Shown here piece after piece: positions 21,431-33,147 of a stretch of DNA of 64,000 nt. Under the pieces are notes generated by a model. That model searched no databases, was not told the DNA's origin, and saw nothing but the letters and a program-made list of their open reading frames with translations. Each line of letters opens with the position of its first letter. The stretch's first letter is position 1. This DNA comes from Lachancea thermotolerans CBS 6340 (lineage: Eukaryota; Ascomycota; Saccharomycetes; Saccharomycetales; Saccharomycetaceae): contig NC_013079.1 in NCBI RefSeq assembly GCF_000142805.1, positions 1-64,000 on the forward strand, in the 5' to 3' direction. The translations under genes were made by a program, and so were the position numbers.

Positions 21431-24400
21431 TACTTAGACCTTTGGGTAACTTTTTCTTTTTGTTCACGCAACCGAAGGTTCAAAGTCGTAAGTTGATTCA
21501 GCCTGGAACCTCGAGTGATGCTGTTGAGCTATCAGTTGGTGCGAGCCGGTTTCTGCCTCTTTGGCCAAGTTCTTTTCGAATCGATCGGAAGGTTGAGTCC
21601 GAGAAACAGAGTGGTCGCTAAGTAATGACTAACGAAATGGGAAAGGACAGGCCTAAAAACCTAGCTCTGTTGGAACCAAGAGAACTTTGCTACTTAAAAG
21701 GTTGCCGAGAAAGGCCTCACGACAACCCAAAATCAAGCGTTTTAATAATGAACTGGCCAAAAAAAGGCAGGATTAATTTGCTGTGTTATGATTTTCAAGC
21801 ATCATGGAATTGAGTTTCAAAGGGGTCCAGAAACATACTAAGCAGCGGTATCTACTTCTGGCCCGCTGGTCCTTGCAACATCTGCATTTAGGTTTTTGCA
21901 ACAGAACCGCCAATCACTGCCAAGCCCATGCTTTCAAAATAACAAGGCATTCTCGCCATTTTGAGGCTACCTTTTCCAGCCTCTTACTGTCTTTTTTCAT
22001 GTTTCTGGACGGTGGCCTCATGCACTTTCGCTAACCTGTGAATATTTAACGTTTCACTGAAAAGGAAAACCTACCGGGAATTGAAGCTCAATTACTTTGT
22101 CTTCACCTGTCGTTATAACTCATTTGGTAAGCACGAGATTTGACCAGTACATGTTGGCCTTCATGGGCGTAATCGATGGCCTCACAGTTGTATTTAAAAG
22201 CAACTGAGGCTTGTCAGCTAGAAAGATTTTTAACCCTATTGTATGACTGATAAGTTTTGCTGAAACGAAAGTTAACGATAATCTCTTACTGATGCTGAAA
22301 AATATTCCAAGGTTTGAAACGCCAATGTAATGATTTGAATATCCCACTCTCGCACTAGAAACTTCAAAACAGCCGCAGCGCTACTGATTCTTATGTTATC
22401 TTGTTACTTGGAATGCCTAAGCGGGGCTAATGCACTTTTGAAGTATTGATTTCCTTGTTTCCTAATACTCTGCCTAATGAGCCACTTTTTCGAATTGTCT
22501 TTTCTTGTGTGCCGAAACTTGTATTCTCTTATCCTCTCGGTGGAATTTGAGGACTAAAAATCATCAACAAGAAATCATTGAGTGCTTCAAGGATTCAAGG
22601 AAGGACCCGTAAGATTCAGTCGCTTTTCAATATTGTAGATTTAGACTCAGTTGGATAAAAAGGCTCAAAAATGCACTGAATTAAGATTTGGTATTTCATA
22701 CGATAATCCAAGATACTCTCTCATCATTTTGATTATTTATGGATTTTTTTCGCAGTAACATGTTGAAATATGTCGACACTCCCGATTCAAGCACAGCCAC
22801 ACTACCAGAGACTCACGGCGCCAGTTAACAGCCGATGTCGCGTTTGTTAATTTGCCTCTGAGAAAACTTGGAACATGAGGCATCAATCAAACACCCGACT
22901 TGAAATAACCGTCTAAAATAAATTCAAAGATCATCATGTCATTTTCATGTGGCCTCGATTCTTTCAGGACAAGGTTTAAACATGATTAATAAAATAGGAT
23001 ATCTGGTGATAACCTAGAGAACAGGAGAACTGTAGAATAATTTTCAAATAGTGGTGGCTTACTTGGAAATGAGAATTGACGCTGATTAGTAACTACATTG
23101 TTAGAAGATCGACGCAAATTTTCGAAGGGTAATTTAGACCTTTGTGACAGAATTCGACTCTCTTGCGCTTTTGCCGTTTTGTTTTTCAATAACCTTGCAA
23201 ATTTCTCACAACCTCTGTAATTGTAGCAATAGGATAGTGGCCGCTCTTGACGATTTAAGTGTTTTTTCCAACTGTGATCATAGCTCGCAAGCGCGCGCTT
23301 TAAGGTGATAAACAACAAAGAAGGAGCAACATGTTCGAAACAAGCAGGGTTAGTAGTCCCTATTGCGCCTCCCCATTATCGGGAATATTTTACTAAATTT
23401 TGTTTTAGTAGGATTGGGTGCTGCTTCGACAAGTGAAGCTATTCGGGAAATTGAAACTTCTGATTTGCCTCTTTGCTTCTTGATTGAAATGTTATTGAAC
23501 TAGATGTACCGTAGCTTTTCTTGCATTGTTAAAGCCGTCACGTCGGTGGCCCAATGCTTGACGATCGTTGATAGGTACATGTTTCGAAAAGGGAAACATC
23601 TTGCTCGGACTTTTTGCAGCATATTTTAACGGGACTCGCTGAAGGCACTGCTTTCCTCCATGTCCTCCTAAACGTGACTTCAGCTGTTATAGGAAATTGA
23701 AATAACTTCATAGGTTATGATAGCTTTAAGGGCCCTTACCAGGCAGTTCGAGATAGAGATTCTGAGAGCGTCTAGGGAAGGAAGAGCCTCCAGGTTATTT
23801 GTGTTCATGAATTTACAGCCTCTCAATCATACTTTGTCGTAAATTTTTTGTAAGCCAAGCGCCAAAGGCTTTAGCCAGCTGATATGCATGTTACATTTGA
23901 GATACAATGCGTCTGGAAGCAAGCGGGCGGTGCTTTTTAATTTCAAGCATTGTATCAGTTTTAGAAGCGACTTTGGTGATCAACAGTCAAGGAGGCAGCT
24001 AGCCCAGCAAACACCCAAAAGCGGCTGAAGTTCGTTCTGAAAGCTTTTGTCGAAGGAACAAGAGAGAAATCAGTGAAAAAGCTCGGCGTCCTATTAATCT
24101 TCAAAAGATTGATATTGACGAATAGCGACTTCGCTTCGGAGAAGCGAGCAGTCCATTTTTCACGTTTCGCTCTCAGTGGTTCCAATTGAATCGAAATTTT
24201 TAGCACTTGAACACCGGTATCCAGCAACTCTAATGCTAGGTTTGAAGGATGTTCGTTGATAAGGAGCTTCCTTTGAGAGCGGTCAAGCAGTTTCGTCTTT
24301 GAGCGTTTGTCGGAAGACAAGGTGCTGAGCAAAACACGCCATTGACTCGCTGACTTTGAACTAGACAGGTATCGTGGCTTTTGAGTACCAGCTCTGTCAA

Positions 24401-24867
24401 ATTAGTAATAGTGCGAAGACAAAAAAACGGTGGTGGCTTTGGACTACTAGCTTATAACCATCGAGCATTATCGACGAAGCGCTACGCTAATATGGGCTTA
24501 AGGATCGTCAACTAGGAGGGAGCATGGTGATGAAGATCGCCTGTGTTCGCTGCATAGCTAAAGAACGATTCTACGGAAGGTAACGCCTAAAACGCTGATC
24601 TGTGTTAGTTTGTCTAATTTTTGACTGCGCTGACTGCATTGTTCTGTGATATCCCGTTGGAGGCCATTGTCATAAGTTGACTAATCGTCCTTGCCTCGAA
24701 GGATACTGCCACAATAGAACTACACAATAAAACACAAACTATCCTGGGACATTCACCAATTTATCCTAGCGCTGCCCTTGCCTCTTCTAGGTAACGCAGT
24801 ACTACATGCACTTTTCTTAGTACACTCTCTTCCTAGGGTTTGCTCATTGCAAAATGGTGGCTTTCAG

Positions 24868-25040
24868 CACGTGATATTAGTGTACTTTTCAAATGAGCTT
24901 ATCTCCGAGCTCGAAGCTTTTACACTGCGAAAAAGGGATTTAGTACGCGACGAAACATGGATCGATGCTGTGTAATCCTCGAGGAGGTGCGCTTCCACGA
25001 AATAAAGCAAGTGTGGCTGACGTTTGCTCTACGGTGTGGC
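24868..25040. promoter_or_regulatory. Cbf1- and Met31/32-type sites upstream of YCT1
   Basis: CACGTGA at 24868-24874 matches the Cbf1 core, and two TGTGGC cores at 25012-25017 and 25035-25040 match Met31/Met32. This is the standard combination recruiting Met4 to sulfur-assimilation promoters, placed 120-300 bases before the YCT1 ATG. It suggests induction by sulfur limitation, as for S. cerevisiae YCT1. Confidence 0.6.
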
Positions 25041-25161
25041 AGGGAAATAACAAGGCTGTAAAACGCGATGGCTAACAAGTCGTCCATTTACATATAAGTG
25101 CAGGTGTTACCAAATCTTCATCAATGCAGGAACGGAGGTCGTGACATAGATCCAACTACAG

Positions 25162-26811
25162 ATGACTCAATCACAAAGCTCTTCTTCTTTGGAAGAACAT
25201 CCTGTAACTGTTACCGGTAAGGAAAACCCGGGGTTTGACAGCTCAGACAATGAAGTTGGGCTAGTACTCCCATCTTCTCCTGAAAAGGAGAGTTCAGATA
25301 CAAAGGATTTCAAAGTTATAACATCAAGGGATGCGGATGTTACACTGAGATTTTTAGAAGAGAACGACCATTTGGTTGAGCCCATAACTCCAGAGGAGGA
25401 ACGGAAATTGTCAAGAAAGGTTATGTGGATCGTGGTTAGTCTTACTGCATTGATTAATCTCATCTTGTATGCTGATAAAGCTGTGATGTCTTATGCAGCA
25501 ATTTTTACCTTTTTCGAAGATACTGGCCTCACGCAAAACAAGTACAACAACGCCAACACTCTCTTCTATTTCGGATATATCGTAGGACAAGGGAATTTGT
25601 TCTTCCTACAAAAATTTCCGCTGTCCCGCGTTATGTTTGTTATGACCGCTTTGTGGAGTATCATTATATTCCTCCACTGTACAGCGTACAACTATCAGGG
25701 AGTTTACGCCCTTAGATTTTTCCTTGGATTTGTTGAGTCAATTGGTGTGCCTAGCTTGAACACAACGATGGGCCAGTTTTTGACTCCGCAAGAAAAGTCG
25801 GCAACTGCTCCAGTATTTTATGCGGCCTGTATGGGTGTTACAATCCCTGTAGGGTTCATTGCCTATGGTGTTCTCAATATTACAAACTCTTCGATCCCAA
25901 CATGGAAAATATTCTCCATTATCATTGGCTGCTGTACATTTTTATCGAGCGTTTTGATCTTCTTGGTGTATCCAAGTAATCCTACAGATGCAAAGTTTTT
26001 GTCCAAGAAAGAGAAAATATGGGTTATTAGAAGAGTGCAGCAGACTACTGGCTCCTCTATCGAACAAAAAACTTTCAAGCCATACCAGGCTAAAGAGGCG
26101 CTCAAGGACCCCATTAGTTGGATATTTGGCGCGTTCTTTCTTCTTCAGCAGCTTGCCAACAACTTGACCTACCAGCAAAATCTTTTGTTTGAAGATCTTG
26201 GAAATATCACTGCGTTAGACTCTACCCTAGTGTCTGTTGCTTCGGGTGGTTTTGCTGTTGTGATGGCAATTATTGCAAGTACATTCTTGATGTACAAAAA
26301 GAACTTTATTGCGTTCTCGGTTGTTGTGTGGAGTTTACCATCATTCGTCGGGTCAATAGGCGCGGCAACGTTGCCATGGCATAATTCCATTGGTTTGTTG
26401 GCCTTCGTTTGTTTGGCGTGTCCTGTTTTCGGTATCCCTTGGATCTTAATGTTTAGTTGGAATGCGCAAACATGCTCAGGATACACAAAGAAGATGACAA
26501 GAAATGCTATTGTCATGTTTTGGTTTGGTATTTCAAACATCATCTCACCTCAGCTTTGGCAAGAAAGAGACGCTCCTCGTTACATACCAGCTTGGATCGT
26601 TCAAATCGTGCTTTCGTTTTTCTTAGCCCCATCATTGGCCTTAGTTATTTGGTTTATTCTGAGGCGCAGAAATAAGGAAAGACTAGCAAAGTTGGATTCT
26701 GCAGGTAAACAAATTGGAGTGATTGAGGAAAACGGCGAGAGGACCGAGGTAAATGTTGCTCTTCTAGATTTGACTGATCTGGAAAACGAGGCGTTTATTT
26801 ATCCATTGTGA
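25162..26811 (+). CDS. YCT1: High-affinity cysteine transporter Yct1 (MFS, Dal5/allantoate permease family)
   Basis: Plasma-membrane proton symporter of the anion:cation symporter (ACS) branch of the MFS, importing cysteine. The 549-residue protein starts at the ATG at 25162. A long Ser/Glu-rich cytosolic N-terminus (about 90 residues) precedes ITPEEERKLSRKVMW and the first helix. Shared with S. cerevisiae Yct1 as I recall it are DTGLTQNKYN, NTLFYFGYIVGQ, TTGSSIEQK, FFLLQQLANNL.YQQNLLFE, SGYTKKMTR, PAWIVQIVLSFFLAP and the diagnostic tail DLTDLENEAFIYPL. Twelve hydrophobic spans are evident. Its promoter carries Cbf1/Met31-like sites. It lies between an IRC7 remnant region and a SOA1-like transporter, pointing to a sulfur-nutrition theme in this arm. 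No damage seen. Confidence 0.9.
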   Translation: MTQSQSSSSLEEHPVTVTGKENPGFDSSDNEVGLVLPSSPEKESSDTKDFKVITSRDADVTLRFLEENDHLVEPITPEEERKLSRKVMWIVVSLTALINLILYADKAVMSYAAIFTFFEDTGLTQNKYNNANTLFYFGYIVGQGNLFFLQKFPLSRVMFVMTALWSIIIFLHCTAYNYQGVYALRFFLGFVESIGVPSLNTTMGQFLTPQEKSATAPVFYAACMGVTIPVGFIAYGVLNITNSSIPTWKIFSIIIGCCTFLSSVLIFLVYPSNPTDAKFLSKKEKIWVIRRVQQTTGSSIEQKTFKPYQAKEALKDPISWIFGAFFLLQQLANNLTYQQNLLFEDLGNITALDSTLVSVASGGFAVVMAIIASTFLMYKKNFIAFSVVVWSLPSFVGSIGAATLPWHNSIGLLAFVCLACPVFGIPWILMFSWNAQTCSGYTKKMTRNAIVMFWFGISNIISPQLWQERDAPRYIPAWIVQIVLSFFLAPSLALVIWFILRRRNKERLAKLDSAGKQIGVIEENGERTEVNVALLDLTDLENEAFIYPL

Positions 26812-28540
26812 TTTCTGGGGGTAGTTAAGTCAGCAAGCAGGACTTTTGAGATTTGTAAATACTAGGTGTTAAGTTTAATTAATAGGATACAGACTTGATG
26901 TTTGAACATATATCGCGCCCGGATTATGTCGCTCGTCCGGGGACTCTTGATGGAATGAAAGATAAAAAGGCATGTGTAAATAAACGAGTCGCCAAAATGT
27001 TTATGGGGCAAACTTCCAGACTTCCAAGCTAATGCCAATATTCAAGTAATTTTATTCGCTAACAAAAGCCTCGTCTTTTGTTGAAAGTCTTGACTCAGCC
27101 TTCGAACCGGTACTGGCTGTATGCTGAGGCTGTCATTTTTATCCGTGCCCTGTATCAAAGAGAAATTCAGAATCAAGGGAGACCTAAATGTTCGTTAGGA
27201 TACGAAGTCTTGTAGCCAGTGCTGTTTCTCGCGTTTTGATGTTAAGTTGAGTGTCTTTTTCAAATTCATAGTGAGTATCCTAACAAAATGGACTGATAGC
27301 GTATACGGCTTAAAGACGGTTGCGGGGGGCTAGGCGATGAAAAACAAGAGCAACGAGCGGCAGAGTTCGTTAGTATTTTAGCTTTCCATATCGGGACCTT
27401 CTTTAATACTTCCTATATGAAAACAACGAAACTTTAGAGCTTTTGTCTTCATCTCAACTAATTCAAAGTCTCTGATCATCATTTATGTAAGCAAGGAACG
27501 CGACAGCAGTTTTGATTTACCAGAAAGCTTTTGACGCTTCAATCATCAGCACAATTAAATTAACGAAAAACCGCTACCTATTTAATGTTTTTTTGAACTT
27601 TCCTGTTGGGTTTACAAATTGAAGGACTAATTTTCCCGTCTTTTTGGGAATGACTTTCTGTATGCACGAGTCTCTCGTCGGCGTTTACTTTCGGAATGAA
27701 TATTCAAATATTCCAAATATATTTTGTTCCACATAAAGCTATTGAAACTATCATTGAACGGTAATATTTCTTTTATGCGACTTCTACAGAGTTTTTTCTG
27801 ACACTACTTCTCTATTTGAATTTAGGTCAAACTGTTTCAACTGAACTATATGCTGGCTTCGTTAATGGACTGACTATTTTACCAGTGCCAGTGGTTTCAA
27901 AAAATAGTAGTGTACCGAAGCCACTCCTATCTTGCACTCCTCGGAAACCTTAATTGAGAATCAGGGACTTTTTTCGATTTTTGATTTGCCAACATAATTA
28001 GAACACATAATACTTAATAAGTTTTTGAATGCAAGACCGGAGGTTAAAGTTCATTGATTCGCCAAGATTTAAACGCAAATAATTACAAAAAGGTCCATAT
28101 GTGTTAAACCCTTTGGAGATACCGGATTCTTTATTAGCATTTTGGAAAAATGCTAATAAATTCTAACCATGGATTGATACACACGGCCTGTAATTACCTT
28201 TCAAAGTTCCGAAATATGTTGAGTTCGAACTAATTCAGACTTCTTGACAAAATTCACATGCACTAACTTTCCAATCATCATTAAACGTATAAATAATCGT
28301 TTAGAAGACGGAGAGTGAAATAGCTTGCTGTATGTTACCTAATAATCCCATGATGTTCTTGACAATTGATAGTGCAATAGTGCTCTCCACCCTTCTTCCA
28401 CTTCAAAAAAAGCTATTATGAGATTTTAGAATTCACTACATGGTGGTTCTCAAGGATAACTCCTTGCTCTTTAGTTTCTAGGCCCAAACGAAGAAATGAA
28501 TGTATTATATATGGAATATTTACATTAAAAAATAGTCGAG
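26812..28540. other. Intergenic stretch between convergent transporters
   Basis: About 1.7 kb between the stop codons of YCT1 (plus) and the SOA1-like gene (minus). No open frame with a recognisable family; AT-rich in its second half. It need hold no promoter, so its length suggests lost genes. Confidence 0.4.
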
Positions 28541-30217
28541 TCAATGAACAAACCTGAAGTCTAGCCTCTTGTTCCCTTGGTCTGTGGTATTTGCAAGATA
28601 ATAACTCTTTTCCTCTTCTGAGAGTGTACTCCATTTATTATCTTTTTGCTTGTTACGCCAAATATAGTAAAATTTTGCAAATAGACAGGAGGCAATTGCC
28701 GCGAACGCAGTTCCAATCAGAGCTTCGTTACCGCGGTGATACAATGGCTTATCGTCGTCCCTATAAATATTTGCTGACACAATGTTAGAAGCTTGTGAAA
28801 AGATGTTAACAACTGCAGCCGAAACAGCACGAGTTCTCACAGAATTTGAATTTGCGGAACACCAGCTAATAGTGAGCGGCCATATGGGAGCTTGTCCGAG
28901 CAAAATAGTTAAAATTGCATAAGTTCCCCAAACATCAACTTGAGAACCGGGCCAGTACCTGAGAGGAAACAAAAATACCAAAACCCATATTGGTGTCCCC
29001 ATGATTATAAGAGCTCTTTGATTCACAACCTCCGAGAAATATCCAGCAAGGAGCATAGTGATAACTGCAATGATATTGTAGGGAATGGAAAGGGCGTTTG
29101 TCTTATATGTTGAAAATCCCAACTTTCTTAAGGTCAATGTCATATACGATTTAGCAGGCGTTGATCCGATGTCACCTAAAAAGCGGACAATATAAATTGG
29201 CAATAAATCATAGTCCAGAAGAGTTTTAAGGAGCTCTTTTGGTCGAACGGGCTGTCTATTATGCATATCACCTTTAGTGGGGTCATCTCTAAGCACTTTA
29301 TTAACCACAATCTTTTCTTCGCGATCGGTGTACCAACCTTTCTTGCGGTACCACGCCTTGGTTTGTGCTGGTGAAGGGGGCATTTTAAAGAAAGATGCAA
29401 CACCAACAATGAGGGTGAAAATTCCCTCAATGAGAAACAGCCATCTCCAGGACTGGTTCATCAGACCTCCCGTCTTAATTTTCAAAAGCCCAAATGAGAG
29501 TAAACTACTCCAAACCGTAGTCATTGGGTTTGCTATGTAAAACAGCGAAAGCCTGAAGGGAAGCTCTTTGGAGGTAAAAAAATAGCTCATCCACAAGCAA
29601 ACATCGCAGATGAAACCGCCCTGCATCGCTCCCAACAGTGCTCTTGTGACATAAAACCCAGTCTTAGATTTTATTGCGGCCTGAGAAATAGATACAAAAC
29701 TCCATAAGCAAATCTGCATTGGAATCCAAACATCTGCTCCAATTTTCTTAGAAATAAGTTGGGAAGGTAACTCGGATGCTAGAAAACAAATTAAGTTGAT
29801 AGTATTCGCAGTATTGTAGTCATTTGTCGTCAAGTTCAGATTTTCTAGCATGTCATCGGCGAGAGCTTGAGATATGTTACTTCTGTCAAAGTCCAGCGCA
29901 GTGAACATGAAAAACGTCCAAAATGTAACGTACCAGTCGTTCTTCCACCTGACTTTTCTTTCCTCTTTTTGGCTCCAGGTAAACTCAGGATCGAATAGGT
30001 GCCGACATTCGTACTGACATTTTTCATAGATGGATGAATAATAGTTCGCAACATTCGGATCCGCGAAAATATTGTCAGCGCTACTAGAGCTTGTGCTAAC
30101 ATTTTCGACATCCACAAGAAACGACTCCTTGTGATTAGTTTCATTAAGGATATTGCTTTCATTTTCCGGAACTGTGCGTGTTTGGTCCTTGGGTGCAGGA
30201 GGTTCCCTAAATCCCAT
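28541..30217 (-). CDS. SOA1/Dal5-family MFS transporter, probable sulfur-anion or sulfonate importer
   Basis: Intact 558-residue MFS protein, starting at the ATG at 30217 (MGFREPPAPKD); the frame is open further upstream but only with non-ATG codons. A long polar N-terminus is followed by WSQKEERKVRWKNDWYVTFW and FTALDFDRSNISQALADDM, the typical first helix and loop of the allantoate-permease/ACS branch, and twelve membrane spans. FLASELPSQLISKK, RALLGAMQGGFICDVCLWMSYFF and ELPFRLSLFYIANP, plus the tail GNKRLDFRF, place it in the clade of S. cerevisiae YIL166C (SOA1, inorganic sulfur and sulfonate uptake) rather than DAL5 itself. Substrate assignment is inferred from similarity; THI73- or TNA1-like relatives are alternatives. 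It is convergent with YCT1. No Met31/Cbf1 motif was noticed in its promoter. Confidence 0.75.
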   Translation of the reverse strand: MGFREPPAPKDQTRTVPENESNILNETNHKESFLVDVENVSTSSSSADNIFADPNVANYYSSIYEKCQYECRHLFDPEFTWSQKEERKVRWKNDWYVTFWTFFMFTALDFDRSNISQALADDMLENLNLTTNDYNTANTINLICFLASELPSQLISKKIGADVWIPMQICLWSFVSISQAAIKSKTGFYVTRALLGAMQGGFICDVCLWMSYFFTSKELPFRLSLFYIANPMTTVWSSLLSFGLLKIKTGGLMNQSWRWLFLIEGIFTLIVGVASFFKMPPSPAQTKAWYRKKGWYTDREEKIVVNKVLRDDPTKGDMHNRQPVRPKELLKTLLDYDLLPIYIVRFLGDIGSTPAKSYMTLTLRKLGFSTYKTNALSIPYNIIAVITMLLAGYFSEVVNQRALIIMGTPIWVLVFLFPLRYWPGSQVDVWGTYAILTILLGQAPIWPLTISWCSANSNSVRTRAVSAAVVNIFSQASNIVSANIYRDDDKPLYHRGNEALIGTAFAAIASCLFAKFYYIWRNKQKDNKWSTLSEEEKSYYLANTTDQGNKRLDFRFVH

Positions 30218-31326
30218 TATGAAGTTGTCTTTGATTGTTCTTCTGGTTTTCAGCAATTTATCGTTTCTAAGTTTCTCGAGAGTGCCTCTTATATTCCATT
30301 TTTTTGATTAAAAATCTGGGTCTGATTAAGCAACAGCCTCAATCCGAGCTACCTCCTCATCATGTTCCATGTTTTCTCTGGTGTCTCTAGGTGAATTTCC
30401 CGATGTTAATTTGTCTTCGCAGTCATGGTGTCTCCATATGACCAAGGAATAACTGAAATACTTAATTCTTGGCTAACCGATCTTTCAAAATTTATTGATT
30501 ACATAATCCACATTTTATGAGCCGCAACTGTGTGAATCTCGGAGACTTTCCAAATTTTCTCCAACGTTGAATGTTCACCTTCACCTTTTTTTCAATTATT
30601 CCGTTGGAGCCCCTATGGCCGTGGCTTTCCACATATTCTGAGTAAAATTAAAGTTTTTAATATGCTCTTGGCAATACAAGTCGTAATTTTTGGATACTCA
30701 CCCAAAAACTTCGCAGTATGGTTGCATGTTGTACTAGCAATGAAGATAAAACTCCCGTGCTAAACAGAAAATTGTTATCGACTTCATGGTGAAACACGGA
30801 GATATTACTCCATAAATCTGCATGGAACATACCATTTTAACTTTGGATATCGAAACATTTGGTGCGTACAAACTACTGCAGCTGCAGTTGTAGATATAGC
30901 TCGAACGGATTCGACGTTGTAGATCCTAAGTTGAAGAGATGTACGTCCCAGCTAATGCAGTTGACCAAATTACGCATAGCTAGCTTAGTCATACCAAAAC
31001 TGTTTACAGGCCTTTGTTGACGTTGAACCACATAATAGACGAATGGAAGGCCCCAGTCTTAAATGCTGGCATTCAGAATTTATCTATAGGTTCAACGAAG
31101 AGCGCAACAGCCAGGAGGAACACCGGCGCCTTAAATTAAGCTCGCTTCCAGTTTGTTAGCACATTAGTAAAATTCTGTTTTTAGCGTTATTGAGAGCTCC
31201 AAAAAGCGGCTCATCCGAGAGAAAGCTCGGCTAATGCCCTTTCGAGGTAAAGAGTCAGAGGGTCGCAGCTCACTTCTCTCACGAAAACTTAGAACAGGAA
31301 TAGAAATGGCAACTTTTTTTTGCATT
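30218..31326. other. Intergenic stretch, nothing identified
   Basis: About 1.1 kb upstream of the SOA1-like gene. It presumably contains that gene's promoter, but I found no diagnostic site. No coding frame with recognisable content. Confidence 0.4.
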
Positions 31327-31560
31327 TTAATGGGCACTGACATGAGATTCCCGGGCTTCTTGATACGCCAGAATGAAATTAGACTGATTCATCTTTGGAA
31401 GACTGAATGACATCAGAAATCTCTCGGTAAAAAAAGCCAGCATGTCGGTATCAAATGCTTGATGGACACGATGCCCCTTAGTCTGCGCACCTTTAACGAT
31501 ATTCTTGGCATTCCCCACCTGTCCGATTCCTCGCCAGCTTTTAAGAGACGCAGCAGACAT
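31327..31560 (-). CDS. Possible small protein or 5' fragment, unknown family
   Basis: A 77-codon frame with ATG at 31560 in good yeast context (ACT-ATG-TCT-GCT) and a TATAAAAG element near 31,650, about 90 bases upstream. The first 40 residues (SLKSWRGIGQVGNAKNIV, then a basic KGAQTKGHR segment) look like real coding sequence in composition; the tail is less convincing. It has no signal peptide or membrane span. I do not recognise the family. It may be a genuine small gene, the start of a broken one, or chance. Confidence 0.35.
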   Translation of the reverse strand: MSAASLKSWRGIGQVGNAKNIVKGAQTKGHRVHQAFDTDMLAFFTERFLMSFSLPKMNQSNFILAYQEARESHVSAH

Positions 31561-32016
31561 AGTATAAATTTCCGGTAGTAATATAAGCTATACGAATCAT
31601 ACGCCTTGGAATAAGGGTTTCTGGTTTCAACTATCGTGACCACCTTTTATAAACAGGACGCAACTTTTTTGGTTAGCTAAGGAAAGCAAGGAAACCTGTT
31701 AACTGGGTACACTATGGGGGACAGGGCATCCACTGTTTCCCCTGCCATAATCAAGTGTATGTTTATCTGGCCATCTTGCTATCGCCCTCGAAGAAAGCAT
31801 GAGTACGCTAAACAGCCCACGGATACACGCAACCTCGTGAACTGTTACAGGAATGGGTACGCTGACAGATAAGCCTAAGGGCTCCCCTCCATAAAACATT
31901 TATTTTCTAGCATTTTTTAACTTAGGAGCGACTCCAACAGGCCACACAATAGTTCTAAACTTGTTCTGTTCCGAATAGTGCTTATTGTTTTTATGAATTA
32001 TTAGATATTTAAAAGT
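31561..32016. other. Intergenic stretch downstream of ZRT1
   Basis: About 450 bases between the ZRT1 stop codon and the start of the small frame at 31560. It holds the latter's putative TATA element near 31,650 and otherwise nothing recognised. Confidence 0.4.
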
Positions 32017-33147
32017 TCAAGCCCATTTGCCCAGCAAGGCCATCAAGCCCGCGCCCCATAGAGTGCAATTTACCATGAACAACAATTTTGAAATGTCATT
32101 GGTTCTGTTCTCATCGAAAATGAAGTCACGCGCCAGAAGTTCAACGAGACCGGTGTACATTAAGATGCCTGCGGAAATGGCATCGAGCACTCCTGAAACG
32201 ACATTGACGGTGTAAGAGTTGCCGTCATAGGTAGTTCTGACACCCAGACCGATTGCGACACAGATTGGTGTAGTCAATCCGTAGGCAACACAGAGTGCGT
32301 ATGGCCACCACCATTTATTTTTGGGGAACTCGATTGCCGAAAGTCTAGCGCCAATACCCAGACCTTCAAAAGATTGATGGAACACTAGAACTGGGTACAG
32401 GGTAGAGAATTCATCATCTGTGGTACCCAAGTTGAGGCCAATCATAACGGAGTGAAAAATGACACCAAACTCGAGGATGAGGAAGGCACCAATTTGACTT
32501 TCGAAGGATTGAGTGACAATCTCAGTACTCGCGTTCGACACAACATCGTACGACTTCTTGCTTTTATCATCAGAATCAGCGGAGTGACCCAGGTTGTGGC
32601 TCTCGATGTCGACATTGTTGTTGGTTGCCTCTTGGCGCTTCACGATGGCATTTTCAATTTCGTCACCGTGGCCATGGGTGATGCCGAATCTGCGTTTGAC
32701 ATATACATCACTCGCTAAGTCAACGATAAAGATGGAGAACACAGTGAATAAAATAATTGCAGGGCAAAAAGAGTACTTGGACCAGTTACCAGACATACCC
32801 ACACAACTCTGAGGCCCTATCTCGCCGTAAGCAGGGTCCAATAAATGAATAAAGGCCGTAGCAACGATAACACCCGTACCAAAGTATCTCGCGAATAGGT
32901 AAACGTATTTGGGAACCTTGAGTCTCTTTGATCTCGCAGCGATAACTGGAAACAGTGTGAAGAAGGTACTCATAAACAGGATAACAAAGATAGATGAGAT
33001 ACGCGCACCCAATGATCCGCTGTAAGAATTCCCTCCGAAGTAAACCCCATCAATTGTACAGATTTTCCAAGAATCCGGAACGCTGTCATCACTAATAGTG
33101 ACGGTGTCAGGATCGTACTGTTGCCACCAAGGTTCAGATCCGCTCAT
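32017..33147 (-). CDS. ZRT1: High-affinity zinc transporter Zrt1 (ZIP family)
   Basis: Plasma-membrane ZIP-family zinc importer. Started at the ATG at 33147, giving 376 residues, the same as S. cerevisiae Zrt1; the upstream open frame lacks an ATG. Eight membrane spans are evident. ARYFGTGVIVATAFIHLL is helix II. Between spans III and IV lies a variable cytosolic loop with HGHGDE and further His/Asp-rich stretches, the usual metal-sensing region. Helix IV LEFGVIFHSVMIGLNLG and helix V VFHQSFEGLGIGARL contain the conserved H..S..G and HQ.FEG zinc-path residues. It ends LMALLGKWA. Two ACC-N5-GGT elements upstream suggest Zap1 control. The neighbourhood also includes ZPS1 and an acid phosphatase, reminiscent of the ZRT1-PRA1 pairing known in Candida. 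Confidence 0.95.
   Translation of the reverse strand: MSGSEPWWQQYDPDTVTISDDSVPDSWKICTIDGVYFGGNSYSGSLGARISSIFVILFMSTFFTLFPVIAARSKRLKVPKYVYLFARYFGTGVIVATAFIHLLDPAYGEIGPQSCVGMSGNWSKYSFCPAIILFTVFSIFIVDLASDVYVKRRFGITHGHGDEIENAIVKRQEATNNNVDIESHNLGHSADSDDKSKKSYDVVSNASTEIVTQSFESQIGAFLILEFGVIFHSVMIGLNLGTTDDEFSTLYPVLVFHQSFEGLGIGARLSAIEFPKNKWWWPYALCVAYGLTTPICVAIGLGVRTTYDGNSYTVNVVSGVLDAISAGILMYTGLVELLARDFIFDENRTNDISKLLFMVNCTLWGAGLMALLGKWA

Larger units (their letters stand above)
21176..25161. other. 4-kb stretch without recognisable gene
   Basis: Only short, overlapping open frames on both strands (longest 123 codons at 23961-24332 minus, 110 at 22986-23318 minus); none matches a family I know and most lack an ATG. 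Its left end is the ADH4 promoter and its right end the YCT1 promoter, both described separately. A degraded gene on one strand between 23,400 and 24,400 is possible, but I cannot support it. Confidence 0.4.
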
